Assembly (NCBI GenBank): GCA_021772095.1
Contig: JADYXR010000030.1
Span: 1 to 64,000 of the forward strand
Direction of reading: 5' to 3'
Origin: Candidatus Obscuribacter sp.
GTDB lineage: Bacteria > Cyanobacteriota > Vampirovibrionia > Obscuribacterales > Obscuribacteraceae
Length of the DNA stretch: 64,000 nucleotides
Each line of letters starts with the position of its first letter. The first letter of the stretch is position 1. Below the pieces are notes generated by a model that saw nothing but the letters and a program-made list of their open reading frames with translations, searched no databases and had not been told where the DNA came from. The position numbers and the translations under genes were made by a program. Below are positions 16,951 through 24,418 of this stretch, piece by piece.

Positions 16951-18909
16951 TTGAACACCCGACCAGATTCCGCCGGAGCTCTTGGTGACGCTAGAGATAG
17001 CGCCAACGTCTGGCGCGCCGGTCAGGAGAGGAACGACCAGGCCCGGTGGCAAGTTCCAATAGACGGCGAGTCGAACCGAGAGTTGAACCGAGATTCGAAC
17101 ACCGACCTGAACCGAGATTTGAACCGCGACGTGAACGGCGAGTTGAGCCGTCATTTGAACCGAGACGTGAACGACGAGTTGGGACACCATTTGAACCGAG
17201 ACGTGAACGGCGCTTTGGACCGCCATTTGAACCGAGACGTGAACGACACGCGCGGCGAGATGTCGCCAGTTGTCGCAGCGCTGGAGAGTTTTCGATACGC
17301 GCTCACTTCGGTTGCCGATGTCGCTATTGCTCTTTTCGTTTTTCCTCTATTGATGGTAACCGGTCCAACTCAGCCTGACACCGCATATGGTGCAGCACTT
17401 CCAATCGCTTTGCTGGCTATTTCTCCGCTGGCAGGCTGGATCATGACGCGACGCGGCTCCGTTTCCAGATGGAACGTGGTGACCGGTATGGCGCGATTGA
17501 TTCTGGCAGCTGTTGTTTTTTACAGCTCAGAATTTGCATTTTTGTCGGGCGGATTTCTGGCAATACTACTTGCGTTTTCATGGGGCATCAGACTGCAAGA
17601 GAACGTTTTGGTGTCTGCAGCGCAAGCACGCTCCAGCTGGCTCAACGCCAGCGTTTTTGCCACACCGGTTTCCGCCGCAATCGGACTGCTGAACTTCTAC
17701 TCGACGGCGCAACCGTATTTAGTTTCTGGTTCAATCGCTTTATATGCGATATCACTTTTGGTGCTTGTAATTTCAACGCTAGTCCGAAAAGGGCAAGCCA
17801 CTACGGACGCCACCAGACACCGAAGCCGAAACCTCGCAATTCCAGTTGAAACGTTACCGGAATTGGCGGCTTACGAATCATTTCTATCCTGCATGGCAGG
17901 CATGATTTGCATTGTGCCAATTCTCTTGCTAGTCACCGATCAATCAACAATAATTCCGATTCTACGGAAGGATGTGTTCTTCTCATTATCCGGCTGGCTA
18001 GCGGGTTCCCTGTCGACGATCTTTTTACTAGCGCGCGCATCTTCGTTCCAATCGGCTAGTGGAACTTCCGAAGCGAATAGCAGTATCCAACAGCCAGGTT
18101 CGACCACGCGAACAGGCATCAGACTCGAACACTTACATCTGTTATTCACCGCACTTCTCGGCGCACTTTCGCTGTGCAAATATACTTCCGCCGCGTATCC
18201 CCTTTTGTTTTTAACCACCGCCACGGCCGCCGCAATTGCGGTCAAAATCGCATCACCACCAACCTCGCGTTTGATCTCATCGGCAGAATCTATCTTAAGC
18301 AGACCGGCATGGCAACCAGCTCTTACCATGACAGTCCTCGTACTCGCCACTGCTCTGACTTACATAGATCTGAGCCCCAAGCTCAGCGCGCTGCAACCTA
18401 TCCATGTTGATAGAACGCTCACAACAACATGCTTCATCGCCTCTCTCATAGCTGTTTTTGCCTGGTCAGGCAGCCGCAGTCCAATATTAAAACTGGTTTC
18501 GTATCTGGTGCCGGTGCTAAATCCTTTGAAGCAAACTTTTCCGTTTTACCTGATCAAAAATATGGAAATAACCAAAACGATTTTGATCGGCTGGCGTTTA
18601 AACGCAGTGATCGTAATCCTCACAAAGGACGTCATCACGACCAATGCACTCACGAAAGCGGCATTGAATTTCGGCAACATTTACGCGTTGAGTTTCACCG
18701 AATGGCTGATGGCTCGCGAAATGATTTTGGAACGTATATCGCTTGGCGAGCGCTTCCTGGTTCACGATTTCAGCGATGCTCCGATCGAGGACATCTCGCC
18801 TTTGCCACCAAAATCGCCGATCGGGATAATCGAAAAAACTGAAGATTCAATCGTGATATCGGATATGGTGCCAGCGTCGAATGCCTCGGTTTCCAGTGTG
18901 GCTCGATGA
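16951..18909 (+). CDS. Polytopic membrane protein with repeat-rich N-terminus, unknown
   Basis: 652 residues if TTG 16951 is the start. The first ~100 residues are hydrophilic and carry LNRD-type repeats (12-residue unit LNRDVN-x6, three full copies). Residues ~115-540 hold about 12 hydrophobic segments, loosely MFS-like in spacing, without a motif I trust. A soluble C-terminal ~110 residues follows. No good SD precedes the TTG. ATG 17260 (MSPVVAALESF) just after the repeat is an alternative start, in which case the repeat would lie upstream of the gene. trmJ starts 12 bp downstream. Confidence 0.55.
   Translation: MNTRPDSAGALGDARDSANVWRAGQERNDQARWQVPIDGESNRELNRDSNTDLNRDLNRDVNGELSRHLNRDVNDELGHHLNRDVNGALDRHLNRDVNDTRGEMSPVVAALESFRYALTSVADVAIALFVFPLLMVTGPTQPDTAYGAALPIALLAISPLAGWIMTRRGSVSRWNVVTGMARLILAAVVFYSSEFAFLSGGFLAILLAFSWGIRLQENVLVSAAQARSSWLNASVFATPVSAAIGLLNFYSTAQPYLVSGSIALYAISLLVLVISTLVRKGQATTDATRHRSRNLAIPVETLPELAAYESFLSCMAGMICIVPILLLVTDQSTIIPILRKDVFFSLSGWLAGSLSTIFLLARASSFQSASGTSEANSSIQQPGSTTRTGIRLEHLHLLFTALLGALSLCKYTSAAYPLLFLTTATAAAIAVKIASPPTSRLISSAESILSRPAWQPALTMTVLVLATALTYIDLSPKLSALQPIHVDRTLTTTCFIASLIAVFAWSGSRSPILKLVSYLVPVLNPLKQTFPFYLIKNMEITKTILIGWRLNAVIVILTKDVITTNALTKAALNFGNIYALSFTEWLMAREMILERISLGERFLVHDFSDAPIEDISPLPPKSPIGIIEKTEDSIVISDMVPASNASVSSVAR
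17119..17247 (+). repeat. 36-bp tandem repeat
   Basis: Three full copies (17119, 17155, 17191) and a partial copy (17227) of a 36-bp unit beginning TTGAACCGAGACGTGAACG. They encode LNRDVN(G/D)(E/A)L-x-(R/H)H in the + frame. Shorter 12-bp LNRD units precede it from about 17085. Because the unit is a multiple of three, frames stay open on both strands. Confidence 0.9.
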
Positions 18910-18921
18910 AGGTTTGCGATA

Positions 18922-19707
18922 ATGCCTGACGACGTTTTTTCCAAAACAACTTTCGTTCTTGTACGTCCCGAGTTTCTTGGAAACATCGGTTCCGTCGCAC
19001 GCGTGCTGAAAAATTTTGGTTTCGCGGATCTGAGATTGGTCGACCCACCCAAGAATTTCAAAGACGCCGAGGCGCGGATGATGGCGGTCGGCGCCTTCGA
19101 CTTGCTGAAAAATGCGCAGGTGCTCGACACCCTGGAAGAGGCGATTGCGGATCTGAATCTGACGGTCTCGACTTCGTCTGGTCGACAGCGCAGCCGCCCT
19201 CTCGACAATCTCTCCAGCATTTCGTCTGAGCTGGTTTCGGCAGCTGACACCAATCGACTTGGTTTTATCTTTGGAAACGAACGAAACGGATTGAAGGACG
19301 AGGAAGTCGCGCTTTGCAACAGAAGAATTCGAATCGAGTCGTGTGATCAGTTTCCGTCGTTGAATCTTGCGCAAGCTGTCGGAATCGTCGCTTACAGCTT
19401 GGCTTCCTCCACCCAAAAACACGCAGAGCAGCCGTCGGTGAAAAAGGTGATTGCCGAACTTCCCGATAGCCAGGAACTCAGTGAGCTGGTCGGACAACTG
19501 GACTTGCTACTTGGCAATATTGAATTTTCGCGAACGTTCAATAAGCGACTGATACTACAGGAACTAAAAGATGCAATCGATCGAATGACACCAACGCGTC
19601 GTGAGGCTGCAATCCTGAAGGGGGTGCTGTTCCGGCTGAATAGCCGGCTCGAGTCAGCAGAAGCGACGGGCAAACCGCTGCAAAGCGGCAATCCGACTGA
19701 GCCGTGA
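18922..19707 (+). CDS. trmJ: SpoU/TrmH-family tRNA methyltransferase, TrmJ type
   Basis: 261 residues. Predicted to 2'-O-methylate position 32 of tRNA using SAM, by a SPOUT-fold trefoil-knot dimer. All three motifs are present: NIGSVARVLKNFG (about 21-33), IFGNERNGL (about 115) and SLNLAQAVGIVAYSL (about 145). The pattern of an N-terminal catalytic domain plus a short helical C-terminus fits TrmJ rather than TrmL, which is shorter. ATG start with AAGG nine bases upstream. Confidence 0.88.
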   Translation: MPDDVFSKTTFVLVRPEFLGNIGSVARVLKNFGFADLRLVDPPKNFKDAEARMMAVGAFDLLKNAQVLDTLEEAIADLNLTVSTSSGRQRSRPLDNLSSISSELVSAADTNRLGFIFGNERNGLKDEEVALCNRRIRIESCDQFPSLNLAQAVGIVAYSLASSTQKHAEQPSVKKVIAELPDSQELSELVGQLDLLLGNIEFSRTFNKRLILQELKDAIDRMTPTRREAAILKGVLFRLNSRLESAEATGKPLQSGNPTEP

Positions 19708-19840
19708 GATCAAAACTGTGCGCAGTTCAACATCTTAAGCGTTCAGCAAATTAATTGGACTGTAATTTTTGAGCAATCAAAAATACAATCAAACAGAACA
19801 TCTAACGACATTATGGGTTACTATTTTTACGGGGATAATT

Positions 19841-19884
19841 TGGCTATTGCCTGTCGGCGAGTGAAACTCGGAATGCAATAGCCA
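19841..19884 (+). promoter_or_regulatory. Structured 5' leader upstream of TPR lipoprotein gene
   Basis: TGGCTATTGC (19841-19850) pairs perfectly with GCAATAGCCA (19875-19884). Inside is a second hairpin, CGAGT-GAA-ACTCG (19858-19870). No U-run follows and the start codon is 22 bases downstream, so this looks like a leader RNA structure rather than a terminator. It could affect stability or translation. Confidence 0.45.
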
Positions 19885-19906
19885 GTCAATTGAGGCACAG
19901 GTATTG

Positions 19907-20575
19907 ATGAGACCTAATTCCAGAAAGTTAGAAGGCGCCACCATCTCGGCACTTTCTTGTCTGATCGTACTAGCTACTACGCTGACCGGCTGCGGCCCTG
20001 AGAAAAAAATCGACCAGGTGAATCCGGACCAGGTGTTCTCGGATGGTTTCACCAAAGGCGATCCGGACTTAACCGTAACCTTTCCGGAAGCCGACTTAGA
20101 GAAAGCAAAAGAACTGCACAAACAGAAAAAGCTGCAGACAGCTGAAAAGATTTTGATGGGCAAACTCGAGGACGCGCGCGTCGCGGGCAAAGGCACTACT
20201 CAACTCGGACAATACCTCACCCGGCTCAACAACGTTTTATTCGACGAGGGCAAAGACGTACAAGCCCTTAAATACGGTGAAGTAGCCCAGGCAATTTTTT
20301 ATCAACAGCCAATTGCAAAACGGCCAATCGCGCCATGGTTTGTCAATCTGCATTCATACCTTGGTATGAGTTACGAGCGGCTGGGCAAATATAAAGATGC
20401 GGAGAAACAATTTCAGTCAGCCATCAGAATCGCAACCAACGCTCCTCGAGCTGAAGTGACGGATGCCTGGATGAATCTTCTCTATCAGCGACTGGCAGCA
20501 TGCTTCGATGCACAGAAAAAACCGGATCAAGCCAAGAAAGTTCGGGAGTCGCTGAAAAATCTGAAGCGCGGCTGA
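19907..20575 (+). CDS. TPR lipoprotein, unknown
   Basis: 222 residues. A lipoprotein signal with lipobox LTGC (VLATTLTGCGPEK) is followed by a helical TPR-like body (about 55-215: EKAKELHKQKKLQTAEKIL, GMSYERLGKYKDAEKQF). Probably a membrane-anchored periplasmic scaffold. The start is ATG 19907; a TTG directly before it (19904) is also possible. A short gap leads to the HTTM partner gene, so they may share a transcript. Confidence 0.75.
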   Translation: MRPNSRKLEGATISALSCLIVLATTLTGCGPEKKIDQVNPDQVFSDGFTKGDPDLTVTFPEADLEKAKELHKQKKLQTAEKILMGKLEDARVAGKGTTQLGQYLTRLNNVLFDEGKDVQALKYGEVAQAIFYQQPIAKRPIAPWFVNLHSYLGMSYERLGKYKDAEKQFQSAIRIATNAPRAEVTDAWMNLLYQRLAACFDAQKKPDQAKKVRESLKNLKRG

Positions 20576-20645
20576 GCCGAGGTTTATCAACCTGACAGAC
20601 GAATCGCAATTAACGACCACCGCGGACCTCGACGGAAAAACTCGG

Positions 20646-21269
20646 TTGAAGAAACCTAAACCGGTGCGTGCTTTTGACTTTCAGTTTACGGATATTCTGG
20701 TAAGCCGGGAGACCTGGCAGAAAATTCGAGTGCCTGTTATCGGTACGTTTTTGTTTTTACAACTGAGCGTGTTCTATTTATATCTATTTTTGCCTAACCA
20801 GGTGGCGGCAAAACTTCTGGAACCTGTTCAACGCACCCTTGGATTTCTTTGTCTTTATCAGGGTTACGGCGTCTTCTCCCCTAACCCTGCCATCACTAAT
20901 TCGCACATATTAGCGACTGTGACATACGACGATAACAGCAGTCGACTTTATCCGCTGGTAAGAATCGATCGCATTACATTGTTGGAAAAACTGACTCAAG
21001 AACGGCACCGAAAATTTCTTGAAGACAACATTCCACAAGCAGCAAACATCAGGCTTTTGAACGACGTAGCCAGGTTCGTCGCACGCCAATGTGATGATTT
21101 AAAACCAGTAGATTCATCAGGATCAAAGCCGCGCATCAGACCCCAGAAAGTGACCTTGATTTATTATTTTTCGGAAGTGCCGGCGATCACGGATCACAAA
21201 CCGAACGTGCCTCACTTCAACAAGCGCATCCTCTGTACTTATCCAGTCCAAGAGGAGGATTTGAATTGA
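20646..21269 (+). CDS. HTTM-associated membrane protein (partner family), copy A
   Basis: 207 residues. One N-terminal membrane segment (about 27-52) is followed by a soluble domain. It is the most divergent of five related proteins in this window. Shared features are an aromatic-FSP motif after the membrane segment (GYGVFSPNP), a strand pattern VTYDDNSSRLYPL and a C-terminal IYYFSEVP block. TTG start. The last four bases overlap the start of the HTTM gene, which implies coupled translation and a physical partnership. Function unknown. Confidence 0.65.
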   Translation: MKKPKPVRAFDFQFTDILVSRETWQKIRVPVIGTFLFLQLSVFYLYLFLPNQVAAKLLEPVQRTLGFLCLYQGYGVFSPNPAITNSHILATVTYDDNSSRLYPLVRIDRITLLEKLTQERHRKFLEDNIPQAANIRLLNDVARFVARQCDDLKPVDSSGSKPRIRPQKVTLIYYFSEVPAITDHKPNVPHFNKRILCTYPVQEEDLN

Positions 21270-22222
21270 AACTTTCTACCCTCTCCGGTGTGCTGCATAA
21301 TTTCTTCTTCAAAATGGTGTCACCGTATCCGGTGGCAGCTTTTCGCATTCTTTTCGGATTGATGGTTTTTCAAGTTGCTCTGAGTCTCGCACCGGATCTG
21401 TATTTATGGTTCGGCAACCCGGGAGTGATCAGTCAAAAGACTGTGGCGTCTGACGCGATCGCACGATTGAATTTGTTAACGTTTCATCCTGAAAGCAATG
21501 AATGGGTTTTAGGTCTCTGGATCGCTTATCTAGTCGCGGCAGTTCTCTTCACAATCGGCTACCAGACACGATTTGCGACGATCGCTGTTTTCATACTGAT
21601 GGTTACTTTTACTAATCGAAACCTGTATCTCTATCACGCCGGCGATACATTAATGCGCACCATGAGCTTTTGGCTTTTGTTCGCTCCAAGCAACGAAGTC
21701 TGGTCCGTCGACAGCTATCTCAAACGGCGCAGAAGCGGCAGCACCACACCGTTTTGTCCTCTGGTCAGTGCCTGGTCCTGGCGCGCGCTGCAGATCCAAC
21801 TATGCCTGGTATATTTTTCAGCGTTCACTGCAAAGACTCCGGGCTTTTATTGGGGCATCGGTGAGGCGTGCTATATCGCGTCGCGATTCGAGTCTCTATT
21901 CCGAATGCCCATGCCGATTAGCTTTGATGTTTTGCCCGTCGCAAACTTTTTCACATGGGGAACTTTGTTCATCGAATTCTCTCTCTTCACGCTGATCTGG
22001 ATCAAAGAACTTCGATACTATGTGATCGCATGCGGCATTTGTTTGCACCTTTCGATAGACTGGTGCATGAGCATTCCGGCATTCGAATGGCTGATGATAT
22101 GCTCGTTTGTGCTGTTCGTCGAACCTGAGCACATTGATCGAGCAGTCGATTACACTTTCTTCTGGATCAAGAAAACTTTTAGATCAAATACTGAAACTAA
22201 GGCTTTACCTCTGCAGGCATAA
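21266..22222 (+). CDS. HTTM-domain membrane protein (vitamin-K-dependent carboxylase-like), copy 1
   Basis: 318 residues with about eight membrane segments. It belongs to the HTTM superfamily, related to the membrane part of gamma-glutamyl carboxylase. Shared marks with the other two copies: PYPVAAFRILFG near the start, HAGDTLMR, LQIQLCLVYFSAFTAKTPG (with a conserved Lys), and HLSIDW...FEWLMICS...EPEH. The start is TTG 21266, with AGGAGG (21253-21258) seven bases before it and TTGA overlapping the partner stop. The 3' end overlaps the convergent TPR gene by 26 bp. Catalytic activity cannot be assumed. Confidence 0.85.
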   Translation: MKLSTLSGVLHNFFFKMVSPYPVAAFRILFGLMVFQVALSLAPDLYLWFGNPGVISQKTVASDAIARLNLLTFHPESNEWVLGLWIAYLVAAVLFTIGYQTRFATIAVFILMVTFTNRNLYLYHAGDTLMRTMSFWLLFAPSNEVWSVDSYLKRRRSGSTTPFCPLVSAWSWRALQIQLCLVYFSAFTAKTPGFYWGIGEACYIASRFESLFRMPMPISFDVLPVANFFTWGTLFIEFSLFTLIWIKELRYYVIACGICLHLSIDWCMSIPAFEWLMICSFVLFVEPEHIDRAVDYTFFWIKKTFRSNTETKALPLQA

Positions 22223-22970
22223 AGGCCATGTCGCGCTCGATAACAGCCCGATTGTCTTTGTTTATTTGCTCGATGTAGCCCAGCTCATTTTTTGTTTCAG
22301 GAAAAGTCGGCTCGTCGTTACTCGACGCCACTAAATTCTTGCTCTCCTCGAAATCCTTGATGCTGCTGGCGAGATATTTTTTCCGCAGCGCATCTTTCTG
22401 ACTGCCCTGCGACAGCAAGAAGTTGGCCACGCCTCGGTTATTGAGATAGCGCGCTTTCAATATTCTGGATTCCGGATCGTCTTGCGTCGCGAGTTCTTTC
22501 ATGATCTGGTCGTACTCATTGACGGCAAATTCAAATTCACCAAGCGAGACGTGGATGTTCGACAGCTGATGGTGCATATCGAGCCTTTCTTCCAGCGTCA
22601 AATCTTTGTTGGTCTCAAGCCAGTTTCTATACGTGAGCAATTGCTCTCGCGCTTTGACGATCTGGAAGTTGTTGATGTATTCGAAGATCAACTTTGCTCG
22701 AAGCTTCTGAATATCGGGAATTGTGCGGCCGGGTTTTTCCGCTTCCTTCAGTTCCTTTTCCATATATATAACTTGGGTGTTTGGAATTGGCACCGTTTTT
22801 GGTGCCGTCCAATTGGCGACAACAAATGCCACCACCAGCCACATCAAACCAAACCAGCTCAGCAAACGCAGGCGGTGACGCCAGATCCAGTCTTCCCAGA
22901 TCATCTCGAACCAGCCGAGTATGCGATCGGGGACACCGGTTGGTTTCTTTTGTTTGGATTTTTTTCCCAT
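22197..22970 (-). CDS. Single-span membrane protein with TPR-like domain, copy 1
   Basis: 257 residues. A basic N-terminus and one membrane segment (about 38-53, LLSWFGLMWLVVAFVVA) lead into a helical TPR-like domain (about 80-240). It shares organisation with the TPR protein at 35669-36415, also next to an HTTM gene. ATG start. Tail-to-tail with HTTM copy 1, the coding regions overlapping by 26 bp. Function unknown. Confidence 0.7.
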   Translation of the reverse strand: MGKKSKQKKPTGVPDRILGWFEMIWEDWIWRHRLRLLSWFGLMWLVVAFVVANWTAPKTVPIPNTQVIYMEKELKEAEKPGRTIPDIQKLRAKLIFEYINNFQIVKAREQLLTYRNWLETNKDLTLEERLDMHHQLSNIHVSLGEFEFAVNEYDQIMKELATQDDPESRILKARYLNNRGVANFLLSQGSQKDALRKKYLASSIKDFEESKNLVASSNDEPTFPETKNELGYIEQINKDNRAVIERDMAFMPAEVKP

Positions 22971-23341
22971 GGACCTTTATATATAGGAAGAACTCATCGA
23001 CGCAAAAACGTTTCTATATCTCTTATTGCCATGATACTCGGGCGGAAAACATTCGGGACCGAGCGGTTTATCAAAACTCTTTATCGGCATCACAAGAATC
23101 TTTACATTCGCGGCGCTCAACGCTGAAGACGCTCTAATCAGCGGATTCTCGTGAGCGCAGCACCAAGCCTATCCTGGGCACCACGCCAAAACGCACAGAG
23201 ACTGCGGTTCTTGCGAGATCGACTTTAAAAAAAATAAAATCGGTTTAGTGATAACCAGAGCCTCAGTATGCGCTATTACAATAAAAGAGGTTCCGGCATT
23301 GACAACTCAGAAGACAGCAACCCATCTTCAGCTGGACGCAA

Positions 23342-23371
23342 TTGACATCCTGAAAAAACGCGTGATAGGAT
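23342..23371 (+). promoter_or_regulatory. Putative sigma70-type promoter of TadE-like gene
   Basis: A perfect -35 TTGACA (23342-23347), an 18-bp spacer and -10 TAGGAT (23366-23371, 4/6). This would give a leader of about 165 nt before the TadE start. Confidence 0.45.
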
Positions 23372-23435
23372 TGGATTAGACTAAGAATCTGTTTCTGTCA
23401 TTTGGGCCAGTCTCGATGACAAAAACTCCACCCGG

Positions 23436-23473
23436 TTGTATTTTAAGTTTGCCCTGACAGCATTAAAATACGA
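23436..23473 (+). promoter_or_regulatory. AT-rich inverted repeat in leader of TadE-like gene
   Basis: GTATTTTAA (23438-23446) and TTAAAATAC (23463-23471) are perfectly complementary across a 16-nt loop. Allowing one wobble, they extend to 11 bp. The repeat lies between the promoter candidate and the start codon. It could be an operator or an RNA hairpin. Confidence 0.4.
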
Positions 23474-23544
23474 GGTTGCTTACTAATTCTTGTTCGCTTA
23501 ACAGTTAATCGTTTGTAGTTTTCATTGGCACGGTGGACCGAAAT

Positions 23545-24150
23545 ATGACCCGTAGAACTTCTCCAATAAAAAGAAGGAATAAATCATTCAGAGGTAGAAC
23601 AGGAGCGATGGCGGCAGAGTATGTTGCCACCATGTATGTCCTGTTTATATTTATGTTTTTTCCAATTCTCAACTTAGGTGTGGTTGGACTGAACGCATTC
23701 TTTCTGTGGTTTACATGTAACTGCGCAGCCACTGTAGGAGGCAAATCTCAGTGCTTCCAGCAAGCAGTGCAGATTCCTGCCGGTGTTGGACAGTGGTATC
23801 CAGGCGCGTACGATACAGCGCGCGCGAAAGCGACTGAACTGAAAAGTTTCTTCCCTGGTATCAACTGGGTGGCAAGCGCCATTAACCCTGAGGTTCGCGC
23901 AATCTCTGAGCGTGTTGATCCAGCCGCTCCAATCGGCTACACCCACATCGGACCTGGTCCCTGGCCGGCTTCCGAACGATCCAAAACCGATACCGATCAA
24001 TACACTCTGCTTCTCAGAGTGACGATCAATGGTTCAGCTTCGCCATTAATCAACGTCCCGTGGTTTGACACTCCTGGCTTGAGTAGACCAATGGATCTGG
24101 TGATGATGTCGCAAGCGCAATTCGAAAATCCACCTGGTTTATTGTTTTAA
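23545..24150 (+). CDS. TadE-like pseudopilin
   Basis: 201 residues. A basic leader ending in GRTGAMAAEYVATMYVLFIF matches class III (Tad/Flp) prepilin signals: Gly/Ala, then Glu within a few residues, then a hydrophobic helix. A soluble ~150-residue domain follows. The leader would be cut by a TadV/FppA-type peptidase. The start is ATG 23545, with GGTGGA upstream; GTG 23533 is an alternative. It is the first of three surface-protein genes on this strand, but the Tad secretion ATPase and membrane genes are not in the window. Confidence 0.75.
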   Translation: MTRRTSPIKRRNKSFRGRTGAMAAEYVATMYVLFIFMFFPILNLGVVGLNAFFLWFTCNCAATVGGKSQCFQQAVQIPAGVGQWYPGAYDTARAKATELKSFFPGINWVASAINPEVRAISERVDPAAPIGYTHIGPGPWPASERSKTDTDQYTLLLRVTINGSASPLINVPWFDTPGLSRPMDLVMMSQAQFENPPGLLF

Positions 24151-24172
24151 CCGACTAACGCACATTGATTTT

Positions 24173-24207
24173 AACGACCTCGACACCCGGTGTTGGGGTC
24201 GTTTTAT
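24173..24207 (+). terminator. Rho-independent terminator after TadE-like gene
   Basis: AACGACCTCGACACC pairs with GGTGTTGGGGTCGTT, with wobble pairs in the middle. It is followed by TTTTATT. It separates the TadE and TadG transcripts. Confidence 0.7.
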
Positions 24208-24418
24208 TGCGTGAAACTTTTTCTTTAGAAAGGTTGAAAGGAACATATAGACTGGTTTTGCAATGTTAGGAGATTCTTCACACCGTCCTCACACTACTTC
24301 AATAAGGTGATGATAGGAAATTGTGTCGTGCGGAATTTTTGGTCGAACCTGTGCGGCTCCGTTAAAAATTTAGTTTGAAACTTAGTACTAGTTCTACCAA
24401 GGAGAATCAGGAGCTCAT

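Larger units (their letters stand above)
22971..23544. other. Long intergenic region upstream of the pilus-like cluster
   Basis: 574 bp between the TPR gene (-) and the TadE gene (+). It contains a promoter candidate (23342-23371) and an inverted repeat (23436-23473). I see no gene. Confidence 0.5.

Noticed and set aside
19764-19784. ATTTTTGA/TCAAAAAT hairpin after trmJ
   Set aside because: Perfect but all A/T-rich stem with no U-run on either side, so not convincing as a terminator.
21266-22970. Assembly error at the convergent HTTM/TPR overlap
   Set aside because: A 26-bp tail-to-tail overlap is normal, and both C-termini look natural.
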